Positions 44,726 to 54,541 of a stretch of 64,000 bases of DNA are shown here, in pieces. The notes beneath the pieces are model-generated. The model searched no databases, was not told where the DNA came from, and saw only the letters and a list, made by a program, of their open reading frames with translations. Each line of letters starts with the position of its first letter. The first letter of the stretch is position 1. This DNA comes from Prolixibacteraceae bacterium (GTDB lineage: Bacteria > Bacteroidota > Bacteroidia > Bacteroidales > Prolixibacteraceae), in contig JANXYV010000182.1 in the NCBI GenBank assembly GCA_025355875.1, forward strand, positions 1 through 64,000, written 5' to 3'. Made by a program: the position numbers and the translations under genes.

Positions 44726-44744
44726 AGGGGATCGAGAGTCCCCT
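44726..44744 (+). promoter_or_regulatory. Leader hairpin of the rimP operon
   Basis: AGGGGA (44726-44731) pairs with TCCCCT (44739-44744) around a 7-base loop, 16 bp before the rimP ATG. No T-run follows. It may be a regulatory site of the operon. Confidence 0.4.
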
Positions 44745-44760
44745 ATTTTATTACAAAAAG

Positions 44761-45222
44761 ATGATCGACAAAGCATTAATAGCAAATCTTGTAAATGAAA
44801 AATTGACTGATGAACAGTTTCTGGTGGAGGTGACTGTTTCATCCAGCAATGTTATTCACATCATGGTCGATAGTGACACACGGATTTCGATTAACCAGAT
44901 TGCCGAAATCAGCCGGTATGTCGAAGATAAACTCGACCGCGATGCTGAAGATTTTGAATTGTCGGTGTTTTCAGCCGGACTGAGCGAACCTTTCAGTTTG
45001 CTTCGTCAGTATAAGAAAAATATCGGGATCGGGATTGACGTACTGATGACCAATGGTCAGAAAATGAGTGGGTTGCTTAAAAATGCCGATGACCAGGGAA
45101 TTGATCTGGAAGTAACCACGAAAGAAAAGATTGAAGGTTCAAAAAAGAAAGAACAGGTAACAAGGGTTCATTCGATTGGATATTCTGAAATTAAAGAAGC
45201 AAAACAAATATTAAAATTTTAA
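44761..45222 (+). CDS. rimP: Ribosome maturation factor RimP
   Basis: The 153-residue protein matches RimP (ribosome assembly cofactor): MIDKALIANLVNEKLTDEQF, the SxLSEPFSLL-like GLSEPFSLLRQYKKN motif and a C-terminal SH3-like domain. RimP helps mature the 30S subunit. The start at 44761 is used instead of one at 44698, which lies in the promoter and hairpin region. nusA follows 12 bp downstream and infB after that, the usual operon order. Confidence 0.93.
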   Translation: MIDKALIANLVNEKLTDEQFLVEVTVSSSNVIHIMVDSDTRISINQIAEISRYVEDKLDRDAEDFELSVFSAGLSEPFSLLRQYKKNIGIGIDVLMTNGQKMSGLLKNADDQGIDLEVTTKEKIEGSKKKEQVTRVHSIGYSEIKEAKQILKF

Positions 45223-45234
45223 AACCGGGACTAG

Positions 45235-46470
45235 ATGGAGACTCTTAATCTTATCGACACCTTTGCCGAATTCAAGGAACTAAAAAACATTGACCGCGCC
45301 ACTATGATGAGCGTGCTGGAAGATGTATTTAAAAATGTCCTTCAAAAGACCTACGGCACTGATGAAAACTTCGATGTGATCATTAACATCGATAAAGGTG
45401 ACTTTGAGATTTGGCGTAACAGGACAGTAGTTGCTGACGAAGATTTTGAAGATCCGAATTTGCAAATCACCCTGAAGGAAGCCAAAAAAATTGACACCGA
45501 TTACGAAATTGGGGAAGAAGTGACCGACGAGGTAAAATTGGCTCATTTTGGCCGCAGGGCCATTCTTAACCTTCGTCAAAACCTGGCCAGTCGCATTATG
45601 GAACTCGAAAAGGACCATATTTACAACAAATACAAGAGTAAAATCGGTGACATTGTTGCCGGCGAAGTTTATCAGGTATGGAAAAAGGAAATTCTGATCC
45701 TGGATGATGAAGGCAATGAACTGATTCTGCCAAGAACAGAACAGATCCCTTCGGACTATTTCAGGAAAGGGGACAATCTGAGAGCTGTGGTTTATAAAGT
45801 TGAATTACGCAACAACAATCCGCTGATCATACTTTCACGTACCTCATCGGTTTTTTTGGAACGCTTATTCGAATTGGAAGTTCCTGAAATATTTGATGGC
45901 CTGATCACCATTAAGAAGATTGTCAGGGTACCGGGCGAACGGGCCAAAGTGGCTGTTGAGTCATACGACGAACGGATTGACCCGGTTGGAGCCTGCGTAG
46001 GAATGAAAGGGTCGCGTATTCATGGAATCGTCCGTGAATTACGCAACGAAAATATTGACGTGATAAATTATTCGGCAAATATGCAGTTGTTTATTCAGCG
46101 TGCCTTGAATCCGGCCAAAGTATCATCGATCAAATTGCACGAAGATACCAAACGTGCCGATGTGTACCTGAAACCCGATGAAGTTTCGATGGCCATCGGT
46201 AAAGGTGGTTTGAACATCCGCCTCGCAAGCCAGCTGACCGGCTACGAAATTGATGTTTACCGCGAAGTTCTTCAGGATGATGAGGATGTGAATCTGGAAG
46301 AATTTGCTGATGAAATTGAAAGCTGGGTGATTGACCAACTCAAAGCAATTGGCTGCGATACAGCGAAAAATGTATTGAGCCTTACCCGGTCAGAACTGAT
46401 CAAAAGAACCGATCTCGAAGAGGAAACGATCGATGAAGTTCTGCGAATACTGAAAACAGAATTTGAATAA
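45235..46470 (+). CDS. nusA: Transcription termination/antitermination factor NusA
   Basis: The 411-residue protein has the NusA N-terminal domain (about 1-130), an S1 domain (about 135-200) and two KH domains (VPGERAKVAVESYDE, GACVGMKGSRIHGIVRELRNENIDVI, AIGKGGLNIRLASQLTG). C-terminal acidic repeats of E. coli NusA are absent, as usual in Bacteroidota. It binds RNA polymerase and RNA and acts in pausing and antitermination. The 12-bp gap from rimP and downstream infB mark one operon. Confidence 0.95.
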   Translation: METLNLIDTFAEFKELKNIDRATMMSVLEDVFKNVLQKTYGTDENFDVIINIDKGDFEIWRNRTVVADEDFEDPNLQITLKEAKKIDTDYEIGEEVTDEVKLAHFGRRAILNLRQNLASRIMELEKDHIYNKYKSKIGDIVAGEVYQVWKKEILILDDEGNELILPRTEQIPSDYFRKGDNLRAVVYKVELRNNNPLIILSRTSSVFLERLFELEVPEIFDGLITIKKIVRVPGERAKVAVESYDERIDPVGACVGMKGSRIHGIVRELRNENIDVINYSANMQLFIQRALNPAKVSSIKLHEDTKRADVYLKPDEVSMAIGKGGLNIRLASQLTGYEIDVYREVLQDDEDVNLEEFADEIESWVIDQLKAIGCDTAKNVLSLTRSELIKRTDLEEETIDEVLRILKTEFE

Positions 46471-46589
46471 GCCGGAAAGCTAATTCAAATTATTGCACGA
46501 AAATTAGGGCATTTTAGATTTTGAATGTAAAATTGCATCATCGTTAGTTCCTTAAAATAATTTTGAGGTTTATTTAACTGAGTGGGTTT

Positions 46590-49500
46590 ATGGTTATAGG
46601 TAGTAGTATAAAACGACTAAGTAAAGTAGCACGCGACTTTAATGTGGGAATTTCAACCATCGTTGAATTTCTTCACAAGAAGGGTTTTGCTATTGATACA
46701 GATCCAAACAACAAGATTTCAGAGGACGCATACCATCTTCTTGAAAAAGAATATAAAGGGGATATTAGCCTGAAAAAAGAGTCAGAACTAATCAATCTGA
46801 AGAGTCATCGCGGGATAAAAGAATCGATCTCGTTGGATGATGTGAAAGATTCGGGACACCGGCATGTTGAAGAGGATTATGTAGATGATGAAGTCATTAT
46901 TAAAGATAGTGCCTTTAAAAAGACGGAACCCCACATCGAACCAAAACCGTTAAGACCCGAACACCGGGAGGAAAAAATCACCACCAACAGGCATGAAATT
47001 GAAGCTCCCAAAATTGTAGGAAAAATTGATCTGGATAATTTGGGAGGCGCAAAAAAGAAAGAGGAACCCATTGCTCCTGTTGCACATGTTGAAAAACCAA
47101 AGCCAGTTCATCACAAACCTGTAGTTGACGCAAAACCTGTTCAGGATATTCCTGAAGTTGTTAAGGAACATAAGGAGAAAACAGAAATAAAGGAAGATAA
47201 GGTTGCAACGCATACCAAACAGGTTGCACATCCAAAACCAGTTGCAACACCTGTTGAACCTGAAGTAAAGGAGGAGCCAACTCGTTCCTATTCCGATGAA
47301 GATCGGTACAACGATGATGTACTTACAACGAATGTTCCAAAGGTTGAAGAAGTTAAAGTGGTTGGGAGAATTGATCTTAACTTGTTGAACCAAAAAACAA
47401 GACCGGCGAAAAAAAGTAAAAGGCAAAAAGAAGAAGACCGTAAGGATCGTGAACGGGTTCGTCGGGATGAACAAAAACCTGCTGAAGCTGGAACCACTGA
47501 AGAAACGACTTCCTCCGAAACAGAAAGAACTGGACCGGTTGTGATCAAAGCAAAGGCCGAGCGGCTTGCGGGTCCAACTGTAGTTGGCAAAATTGAAATT
47601 CCGTCCGATAAGCGACCGGTGGCTGGTCAGGGAGAAACTGCCCAGCAGGCTGCAAACCGCAAAAAGAAAAGAAAACGCATTTCAAAAGATATTCCCGGAA
47701 ATCAGCAAAGGGTCAATGTGGCCGATAAACCCACAGTTCCTGCTGGTGAACGGAAAAAACTGGTTGTTACCAAAAATATTGGCGGAGTAAAACCTGCCGG
47801 AGACCGGTCGGTTTTGAAAAAACGCACTTTGCTGAAAAAGGAAGTCAGTGAAGAAGATGTACAGAAGCAGATCAAGGATACCCTTGCTCGCCTGACTACC
47901 AAAGGGACCAAGTCGAAAGGATCAAAATACCGAAAAGATAAACGGCAGTTGGTGAGCGATAAAATGGCTGCCCAGGCTGAGCGTGATACAGAAAACAAGA
48001 ACATTCTGAAGGTGACCGAATTTGTTTCGGTCAACGAATTGGCAACTATGATGGATACTTCGGTAACGAGCGTCATTTCAACTTGTATGAGCCTTGGTTT
48101 GTTCGTTTCAATCAACCAGCGTTTGGATGCCGAAACCATGGCTATCGTGGCCGATGAGTTCGGATTCAAAGTTGAATTTGTAAGCGCCGAAATACAGGTA
48201 GCCATTGAAGAAGAACCTGATACACCAGAACAATTATTGCCAAGGGCACCGATTGTCACGGTCATGGGGCATGTCGACCACGGAAAAACTTCGCTGCTCG
48301 ATCATATCCGAAGCACCAACGTAATTGCCGGTGAAGCCGGAGGTATTACCCAGCATATTGGTGCTTACCATGTAAAGCTGAAAAACGGAAAAGATATAAC
48401 CTTCCTGGATACACCCGGACACGAAGCCTTTACGGCCATGCGTGCAAGGGGGGCTCAGGTTACCGACATCGCAATTATTATTGTAGCTGCCGATGATAAT
48501 ATCATGCCACAGTCAATTGAAGCCATCAACCATGCTGCTGCTGCAGGCGTTCCAATCGTATTTGCCATTAATAAAATTGACAAGGCAGGCGCTAATCCTG
48601 AAAAAATCAAGGAAAAGCTGGCCCAAATGAATTACCTGGTCGAAGACTGGGGCGGAAAATATCAGAGTCAGGACATTTCGGCCAAAACCGGGTTAAATGT
48701 CGACTTGTTGCTCGAAAAAATATTGCTTGAAGCAGAAATGCTTGATTTGAAAGGAAATCCAAATAAACGTGCCACAGGAACTGTTATTGAGTCGACCTTG
48801 GATAAAGGCCGTGGTTTTGTGGCCACAGTGTTGGTTCAAAACGGATCGTTGAGAGTTGGCGACGTGTTGTTGGCCGGCCAATATTACGGACATATAAAAG
48901 CCATGTTCAACGAACGCAACCAGAAAGTGTCCGTCGCACTTCCGGCTGAACCGGTGATTATCCTCGGATTGGACGGCGCTCCTCAGGCAGGCGACAAGTT
49001 TAACGTGATGGAAAACGAACGGGATGCCCGTACCATTGCTAATAAGCGCGAACAGCTTGCCCGCGAACAAGGTCTGCGTACACAGAAACATATCACGCTC
49101 GACGAAATCGGACGACGCATTGCCATTGGAAACTTCCAGGAATTGAACCTGATAGTGAAGGGCGACGTGGACGGTTCGATCGAAGCATTATCCGACTCGT
49201 TGATCAAACTGTCGACTCAGGAAATCCAGGTGAATGTGATCCACAAAGCAGTGGGTGCGATTTCCGAATCCGATATCATGCTTGCCACAGCCTCGAATGC
49301 GATTATCGTTGGGTTCCAGGTGCGTCCATCGGTCAGTGCACGAAAAATTGCCGAGAAAGAGCAAATCGACATTCGATTATACTCGATCATCTACGATGCT
49401 ATCAACGAAATAAAAGCGGCAATGGAAGGTATGCTTTCTCCTGAAATCAGGGAAGAAATTACCGGAACAGCCGAAGTTATGGAAGCATTCGATATCACCA

Positions 49501-49748
49501 AAGTGGGTACCATTGCCGGATGTATTGTTCGCGATGGAAAGATCATCCGGAAAGACAAAGTTCGTGTAATCCGTGATGGTATTGTAATCTATACCGGCAC
49601 ACTCGGATCGCTCAAACGTTTCAAGGATGATGTGAAAGAAGTGAACAAAGGTTATGAATGCGGCTTGAACATCGACAACTACAACAATGTAAAAGAAGGC
49701 GACTTTATCGAAGCCTTTACATTGACCGAAGTTGCCAAGACGCTATAG
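46590..49748 (+). CDS. infB: Translation initiation factor IF-2
   Basis: The 1052-residue protein has a helix-turn-helix-like N-terminus ([27 protein letters not shown]), a long charged low-complexity linker (about 80-430) and the GTPase core. Its G motifs are G1 GHVDHGKT near residue 560, G3 DTPGHEAF and G4 NKID, followed by IF2 domains II to IV. It delivers initiator tRNA to the 30S subunit. The start at 46590 has a weak Shine-Dalgarno, as is normal in this phylum. It is followed by a strong terminator. Confidence 0.95.
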   Translation: MVIGSSIKRLSKVARDFNVGISTIVEFLHKKGFAIDTDPNNKISEDAYHLLEKEYKGDISLKKESELINLKSHRGIKESISLDDVKDSGHRHVEEDYVDDEVIIKDSAFKKTEPHIEPKPLRPEHREEKITTNRHEIEAPKIVGKIDLDNLGGAKKKEEPIAPVAHVEKPKPVHHKPVVDAKPVQDIPEVVKEHKEKTEIKEDKVATHTKQVAHPKPVATPVEPEVKEEPTRSYSDEDRYNDDVLTTNVPKVEEVKVVGRIDLNLLNQKTRPAKKSKRQKEEDRKDRERVRRDEQKPAEAGTTEETTSSETERTGPVVIKAKAERLAGPTVVGKIEIPSDKRPVAGQGETAQQAANRKKKRKRISKDIPGNQQRVNVADKPTVPAGERKKLVVTKNIGGVKPAGDRSVLKKRTLLKKEVSEEDVQKQIKDTLARLTTKGTKSKGSKYRKDKRQLVSDKMAAQAERDTENKNILKVTEFVSVNELATMMDTSVTSVISTCMSLGLFVSINQRLDAETMAIVADEFGFKVEFVSAEIQVAIEEEPDTPEQLLPRAPIVTVMGHVDHGKTSLLDHIRSTNVIAGEAGGITQHIGAYHVKLKNGKDITFLDTPGHEAFTAMRARGAQVTDIAIIIVAADDNIMPQSIEAINHAAAAGVPIVFAINKIDKAGANPEKIKEKLAQMNYLVEDWGGKYQSQDISAKTGLNVDLLLEKILLEAEMLDLKGNPNKRATGTVIESTLDKGRGFVATVLVQNGSLRVGDVLLAGQYYGHIKAMFNERNQKVSVALPAEPVIILGLDGAPQAGDKFNVMENERDARTIANKREQLAREQGLRTQKHITLDEIGRRIAIGNFQELNLIVKGDVDGSIEALSDSLIKLSTQEIQVNVIHKAVGAISESDIMLATASNAIIVGFQVRPSVSARKIAEKEQIDIRLYSIIYDAINEIKAAMEGMLSPEIREEITGTAEVMEAFDITKVGTIAGCIVRDGKIIRKDKVRVIRDGIVIYTGTLGSLKRFKDDVKEVNKGYECGLNIDNYNNVKEGDFIEAFTLTEVAKTL

Positions 49749-49777
49749 TTTAAAAGACCAAAATATTCTCGTAATTC

Positions 49778-49809
49778 AAAAACCTGCTTCATCCGAAGCA
49801 GGTTTTTTT
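49778..49809 (+). terminator. Terminator of the rimP-nusA-infB operon
   Basis: AAACCTGCTTC, loop ATCC and GAAGCAGGTTTTTTT form an 11-bp stem with a T-run, 30 bp after the infB stop. Confidence 0.9.
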
Positions 49810-49993
49810 GTGACTTAAAATATTCAGTTGTTCAAATGAGTTCTCTTCACCTCTATGAATCAGCAAACAGTAGGGTCGCTAAAATAGATATCTATATATT
49901 GTTGGTGTATATGTAAATTTGGGGCTAATGGAAAATATTAGTATATATATGAAAAAGCCTCTTCAATAAATTAGGGTATGTTATAAAAAGAAT

Positions 49994-50001
49994 TATTTTT
50001 G
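49994..50001 (+). promoter_or_regulatory. -7 box of amtB
   Basis: TATTTTTG, 28 bp before the ATG. No good -33 box is visible. The 49810-49990 stretch is AT-rich with no gene. Confidence 0.45.
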
Positions 50002-50029
50002 CATCGCAACAAATTAAAACCCCCATTTT

Positions 50030-51268
50030 ATGTTTGATGTTGGATTAACTACGTTTATGATTCTGGCCACGAGTCTGGTCATGCTAATGACTCCCGGACT
50101 GGCCTTCTTCTACGGTGGATTAGGAAGTAAAAAGCATATCCTCAGTATCATGATGCAAAGTTTTGTTTCGCTTGGATTAACCACAGTGCTGTGGTTCTTC
50201 TTTGGCTATTCACTGTGCTTCAGTGGCAATCTTACTGATGGTACCGATTTTTTCGGAATTCTCGGAAACTTCGATAAGGCCATGTTCCACGGAATCACGC
50301 CGAAAAGTGTTTTTTCGCCGACCAAAAACTTTCCGGAGTACATTTTCATTGCCTACCAAATGATGTTTGCAATTATTACACCGGCATTGATTACCGGCGC
50401 ATTTATTAACCGGATTTCATTTAAAGCCTATTTCTGGTTTTTGATTCTCTGGCAAATATTTGTTTATTATCCGTTTGTTCACATGGTATGGGGCGGTGGT
50501 CTTTTTGCCGTTTGGGGTGTCCTCGACTTTGCAGGAGGAATCGTTGTTCACATTACTGCCGGGTTTGCCGCTTTGGCTTCAGTATTTTTTGTGGGTGCCC
50601 GGAAAGAAAGAAAGCATATGCCAAATAATATTCCTCTGGTGGCCGTAGGTACTGCACTTTTGTGGTTTGGCTGGTATGGTTTTAACGCCGGAAGTGAGAT
50701 GGCCGTCAACGATGTTACTGTTGCCGCTTTTTTGAATACTGATATTTCGGCCTCATTTGCGGCAATTACCTGGCTCATTATTGAATGGAATTCAGGCAAG
50801 AAAAAACCAACATTTATCGGATTAATGACCGGAGCAGTTGCAGGATTGGCCACGATTACACCGGCTGCCGGTTATGTTACCATTCAGGCTGCAGCTTTCA
50901 TTGGAATTGTTGCCGGAATAGGTTGCTACTTAGCGGTGAAGTTTAAAGAGAAACAGGATTGGGATGATGCCCTCGATGTATGGGGAATTCATGGCATGGG
51001 AGGTTTAATCGGTACCTTGCTCCTCGGTTTTTTTGCTACAAAAACCATTAATCCAAACGGAACCGACGGAATTTTATATGGAGGAAGTCTCAGTTTTCTT
51101 TTAAAGCAAACCGGAGCTATTTTGATAACGGTAGTCTACAGCCTTTTCTTTACTCTATTTCTTCTTCGGGGAATTAACTGGCTGATTCCGGTGAAAGCCT
51201 CGCTAAAAGAGGAGAGGGAAGGACTGGATATTAGCTATCATGGTGAAACAGCAAGAGATATTGCATAA
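50030..51268 (+). CDS. amtB: Ammonium transporter
   Basis: The 412-residue protein has about 11 transmembrane helices. It carries Amt/Rh signatures: TPGLAFFYGGLGSKKHIL near residue 22, DFAGGIVVHITAGFAALAS near 165 and DVWGIHGMGGLIGTLLLGFF near 315, including the two pore His residues of the family. It moves ammonium across the inner membrane. No GlnB/GlnK gene is adjacent, though it often is in other phyla. Transcribed alone, with a strong terminator downstream. Confidence 0.93.
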   Translation: MFDVGLTTFMILATSLVMLMTPGLAFFYGGLGSKKHILSIMMQSFVSLGLTTVLWFFFGYSLCFSGNLTDGTDFFGILGNFDKAMFHGITPKSVFSPTKNFPEYIFIAYQMMFAIITPALITGAFINRISFKAYFWFLILWQIFVYYPFVHMVWGGGLFAVWGVLDFAGGIVVHITAGFAALASVFFVGARKERKHMPNNIPLVAVGTALLWFGWYGFNAGSEMAVNDVTVAAFLNTDISASFAAITWLIIEWNSGKKKPTFIGLMTGAVAGLATITPAAGYVTIQAAAFIGIVAGIGCYLAVKFKEKQDWDDALDVWGIHGMGGLIGTLLLGFFATKTINPNGTDGILYGGSLSFLLKQTGAILITVVYSLFFTLFLLRGINWLIPVKASLKEEREGLDISYHGETARDIA

Positions 51269-51271
51269 AAG

Positions 51272-51303
51272 CAAAGCCCTGAAGAGCGATCTTCAGGGCT
51301 TTG
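51272..51303. terminator. Bidirectional terminator between amtB and gcvH
   Basis: CAAAGCCCTGAAG (51272-51284) pairs with CTTCAGGGCTTTG (51291-51303), with a T-run on the plus side. The genes converge on it. Confidence 0.85.
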
Positions 51304-51306
51304 TTT

Positions 51307-51687
51307 TTATGCTTTAAGCATTGCCTCGTATTGTTCGGCACTCAATAAATCATTGAGCTCTTGCGGATCGCTTATTTCAATTTTGATGAGCCAACCTGCA
51401 CCAAACGGATCTTTGTTCACCAATTCCGGAGAAGCTTCGAGCGCCGGATTTATTTCCACCACTTTACCTCCAACCGGCATAAACAAATCGGAAACTGTTT
51501 TCACTGCTTCAATTGTTCCGAAAGTTTCCCCTTTTTCAAGTGTTTCACCTTCAGTTTCGATTTCCACAAATACGATATCTCCCAGTTCGCCTTGGGCGAA
51601 TGAAGTGATTCCAACGGTTGCAACTTCACCTTCAACACTAATCCATTCGTGTTCGTTGGTGTACTTTAAATGATCCGGCATTTTCAT
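51307..51687 (-). CDS. gcvH: Glycine cleavage system H protein
   Basis: The 126-residue protein matches GcvH: MKMPDHLKYTNEHEW at the start, the FVEIETEGETLEKG motif and the lipoyl Lys in EAVKTVSD (K63). It shuttles the aminomethyl group of glycine between the P, T and L proteins in the cytoplasm. The Met at 51687 is chosen; an upstream Met at 51744 only adds residues lacking family similarity. Other gcv genes are not in the window. Confidence 0.93.
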   Translation of the reverse strand: MKMPDHLKYTNEHEWISVEGEVATVGITSFAQGELGDIVFVEIETEGETLEKGETFGTIEAVKTVSDLFMPVGGKVVEINPALEASPELVNKDPFGAGWLIKIEISDPQELNDLLSAEQYEAMLKA

Positions 51688-51717
51688 ATAATGAGTTTTT
51701 ATAAATGTTTTCTGAAC

Positions 51718-51745
51718 CAAAAGTAGTACAATTTTTTTATTCAAA
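51718..51745 (-). promoter_or_regulatory. Candidate promoter of gcvH
   Basis: On the minus strand TTTG (51742-51745), 16 bp and TACTTTTG (51718-51725). The spacing is short. It is 30 bp before the ATG used here and supports the downstream start. Confidence 0.4.
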
Positions 51746-51816
51746 CCTTGATCAAAAGTCAGGCTTGTACATATTCGCCGAAGTTTTATTAATTTGCAGC
51801 TCTAAATTTTATTTTC

Positions 51817-52239
51817 ATGTTTCAGGCTAAGGTATCAGATTTGTCAATGATTCAGGAAACAGCGGGCAATTTGCTTAAAATGTTCACTGAAGAAAGGATT
51901 TTTGCCTTTTACGGGTCAATGGGGGCCGGCAAGACAACTTTCATAAAAGCAATCTGTCATGAACTTGGATCGGTGGATTATGTGACCAGCCCTAGCTTTG
52001 CTTTGATCAATGAGTATTCAACGGTGAACGGCTCCATAATCTATCATTTTGACTTTTACCGGATTAAAAAGTTGGAAGAAGCCTTTGATCTGGGTTATGA
52101 AGACTATATTTACAGTGGTAATTATTGTCTGATTGAATGGCCTGAGATGATTGAGCCTTTATTGCCTGAAGGAATTGTTGAAGTCAGGATACTGGAGACT
52201 GAAAATAACAGCAGGCTGATTGACGCAAAAAAAGTGTAG
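51817..52239 (+). CDS. tsaE: tRNA threonylcarbamoyladenosine protein TsaE
   Basis: The 140-residue ATPase matches TsaE/YjeE: Walker A GSMGAGKTT (residues 33-41), the TSPSFALINEY switch-like segment and FDFYRI. With TsaB and TsaD it makes t6A at position 37 of tRNAs that read ANN codons. tsaB is also in this window (59444), but not in the same operon. The alanine dehydrogenase gene follows 52 bp downstream on the same strand, an arrangement I recall in other Bacteroidota. Confidence 0.92.
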   Translation: MFQAKVSDLSMIQETAGNLLKMFTEERIFAFYGSMGAGKTTFIKAICHELGSVDYVTSPSFALINEYSTVNGSIIYHFDFYRIKKLEEAFDLGYEDYIYSGNYCLIEWPEMIEPLLPEGIVEVRILETENNSRLIDAKKV

Positions 52240-52291
52240 ATTTATATCCTGTTCTGCAAGCACGAGTTTTCATGTACCAAATTAACCACCT

Positions 52292-53512
52292 ATGACTGAG
52301 AAGGATAGATTAACAGAACTTTCTGCAGCTGGCTCTACGTTTATGCTGCCTATGGAAGAAATGCTTGAGGTGCGCCGGAAAAGTAAAAAGATCAGGATAG
52401 GAATTCCTTCAGATAAAGAAAAGGTAGAATACCGTGTTCCACTCACTCCTCAGGCTGCTGAACTTTTGGTTTCATACGGACATGAGATTTTGATTGAGAA
52501 AGATGCCGGAAAAGCTGCCAGTTATGCCGACGAGGAATATCGGTTGGCAGGTGCATCGGTGGTGGAGAACCGGCAAGAAATATTTGAATGTGACCTCATT
52601 CTGAGGGTTTCTCCTTTTGACGAAGCTGAAATTGATCAGCTAAAAGGACATCAGGCACTCATTTCGAATATGCAGATCAATGCCCATTGCCCCAATTCGA
52701 TCAGCAAACTACTTCAAAAAAAGGTCACAAATATTGCTTACGAATATCTGGAAGATGAAGAAGGTGGCAAGCCTGTGGTTCAGTTGATGAGCCAGATTTC
52801 AGGCAGTACTTCGATCATGCTTTTTAATGAATACCTCAGCAAATCGCGCGATGGAAAAGGAGTTTTATTGGGTAGCGTTACCGGGATTTCCCCGTCCGAA
52901 CTGGTCATTCTGGGTTCAGGGACTGCAGCCGAATTTGCTGCCCGCGCGGCATTAGGGATGGGCGCCATTGTTAAGGTTTTCGACGATAACATCAGTGCCT
53001 TGCATAAACTCGAAGAAAAACTTTCTCCGCGTATTTTCACTTCGGTATTTTATCCGAAAGTGGTTCGGAAAGCGTTGAAGTCGGCCGATGCCGTGCTGGG
53101 AGCCATGCCAGTCGGAATGCTGCCTTCTTTCCGGATCTCGGAAGATATGGTTAAGAAAATGAAGCCAGGTTCGGTCATCATCGATTTGAACATGAGCCAG
53201 GGAGGCTGTTTCGAAACCTCGCGCTGCACCGACCTGAACAATCCAACCTTTGTTGAACATGGAGTGGTTCATTACTGTGTTCCGAACCTTCCTGCCATTG
53301 TTGCCCGTACCGCTTCAATCGCGCTTAGTAACGTGCTGATTCCAATCCTGATTGCAATTGGTGAAATCGGAGGGATCGATAACTACATCAAAAATTCAAA
53401 AAGCTTCCGGAAAGGGGTTTATGTATACAATGGGATTTTGACCAATTCTGCCCTGGCCGAGAAGTTTAACCTTCCATATAAAGATATAGACTTGTTGCTG
53501 GCTGTGTTTTAG
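52292..53512 (+). CDS. ald: Alanine dehydrogenase
   Basis: The 406-residue protein matches the AlaDH/PNT family: the N-terminal KIRIGIPSDKEKVEYRVPLTP and Rossmann motif LGSGTAAEFAARAALGMGA near residue 210, then the VVIDLNMSQGGCFETSR segment (SVIIDLNMSQGG near 290). It interconverts L-alanine and pyruvate with NAD and ammonia. An N-terminal extension of about 30 residues precedes the usual start (RIGIPSD), seen in Bacteroidota relatives. Length is otherwise normal. Confidence 0.88.
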   Translation: MTEKDRLTELSAAGSTFMLPMEEMLEVRRKSKKIRIGIPSDKEKVEYRVPLTPQAAELLVSYGHEILIEKDAGKAASYADEEYRLAGASVVENRQEIFECDLILRVSPFDEAEIDQLKGHQALISNMQINAHCPNSISKLLQKKVTNIAYEYLEDEEGGKPVVQLMSQISGSTSIMLFNEYLSKSRDGKGVLLGSVTGISPSELVILGSGTAAEFAARAALGMGAIVKVFDDNISALHKLEEKLSPRIFTSVFYPKVVRKALKSADAVLGAMPVGMLPSFRISEDMVKKMKPGSVIIDLNMSQGGCFETSRCTDLNNPTFVEHGVVHYCVPNLPAIVARTASIALSNVLIPILIAIGEIGGIDNYIKNSKSFRKGVYVYNGILTNSALAEKFNLPYKDIDLLLAVF

Positions 53513-53564
53513 AAATCCTGAATCCGGTTTAATTTTTGGATTGCTTGCAGAAGATCGCTGACAG

Positions 53565-54482
53565 TTAATTCACTTTTAATAATTCAATTCTCTTCATCGC
53601 GGCCCACTGCTCAAGAGTTGTTTCTGTTTGGGCAAAAGCCAGTAAAAAGCCTCCTCCGCCCGAACCCAGAAGTTTTATAAATACATTTTCTTCAATTGCT
53701 TCGGCAATAAGGTCCTGAAAACCTTCAGGAATCATTCGCCGGAAATTCGCCAACTGAAACCGGATCAGTGCTTCAAGGTTCATGAAAAACTGTGAATGTT
53801 CTCTGTTCAGGAATGATTCGATGCAGCCATTATTGGCCGGTAGAAATTGGTTTTTGAATGCTTCCTTAAATTCAGGGAAACGGTTTTGTTCGATAAAATG
53901 CTTCACTAGCAGACCCGTTTCCCCGGTTATTTTTGTGTCGATGAGTGCAATCGCAAGGTTCGATTTGTTCCTGTCAAAATCCAGTTTTCGGACCATCTTT
54001 TCTGAATCGATGAGCAATGGTTTGTTCAGATAGGATGTCAGTGGATCGAGACCGGAACTCCGGCCGTGAAAAAAGCTTTCGAGCAAGGCAAAATCAGTTT
54101 TCAGGATTTCAGGAGTAAATTCATTTTCCTCGTCAGAGCTGGCATATCTGGAAAAAAGTGCAGCCACCAAAGCGCCGGAACTACCCAGGCCATACTGCTG
54201 GGGAATACTGGAATTAAAATACAGGCCTTTGGAGAGATCATTTTCAAGACTTTCGAGATCGAATGGAAAACGGAGGTTTTGCCTGGAATTCTCCGATTTC
54301 AGGTGCATAAATAACTTCTGAATCTCCGAAGTGCTTTCAGAATGTGAATAGTCCTGGTCAAAATCAAGAAATCCCGAAAATTTTGGGAAAGGAACGGATA
54401 GAGCCATGGCATCATACATCAGACCATATTCGCCGAAGAGAAGAAGTTTTGAGTTGAAAATATTTGGAGGTTTTTTGTCCAT
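53565..54482 (-). CDS. Mevalonate kinase-like GHMP kinase
   Basis: The 305-residue protein has the GHMP kinase folds: N-terminal FNSKLLLFGEYGLMY, the ATP-binding IPQQYGLGSSGALVAAL near residue 97 and the HGRSSGLDPLTSYL segment typical of Bacteroidota mevalonate kinases, then LGSGGGGFLLAF near the end. It would phosphorylate mevalonate in isoprenoid synthesis; other GHMP substrates cannot be excluded. The Met at 54482 is used, as upstream codons to 54518 lack similarity. Polyprenyl synthase is nearby (57467) but not in the same operon. Confidence 0.8.
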   Translation of the reverse strand: MDKKPPNIFNSKLLLFGEYGLMYDAMALSVPFPKFSGFLDFDQDYSHSESTSEIQKLFMHLKSENSRQNLRFPFDLESLENDLSKGLYFNSSIPQQYGLGSSGALVAALFSRYASSDEENEFTPEILKTDFALLESFFHGRSSGLDPLTSYLNKPLLIDSEKMVRKLDFDRNKSNLAIALIDTKITGETGLLVKHFIEQNRFPEFKEAFKNQFLPANNGCIESFLNREHSQFFMNLEALIRFQLANFRRMIPEGFQDLIAEAIEENVFIKLLGSGGGGFLLAFAQTETTLEQWAAMKRIELLKVN

Positions 54483-54541
54483 ATCAAAAGATGAGATAAC
54501 AACCATTTGGCGAATCAAAACAAAACAGCCAGCATTTTATT

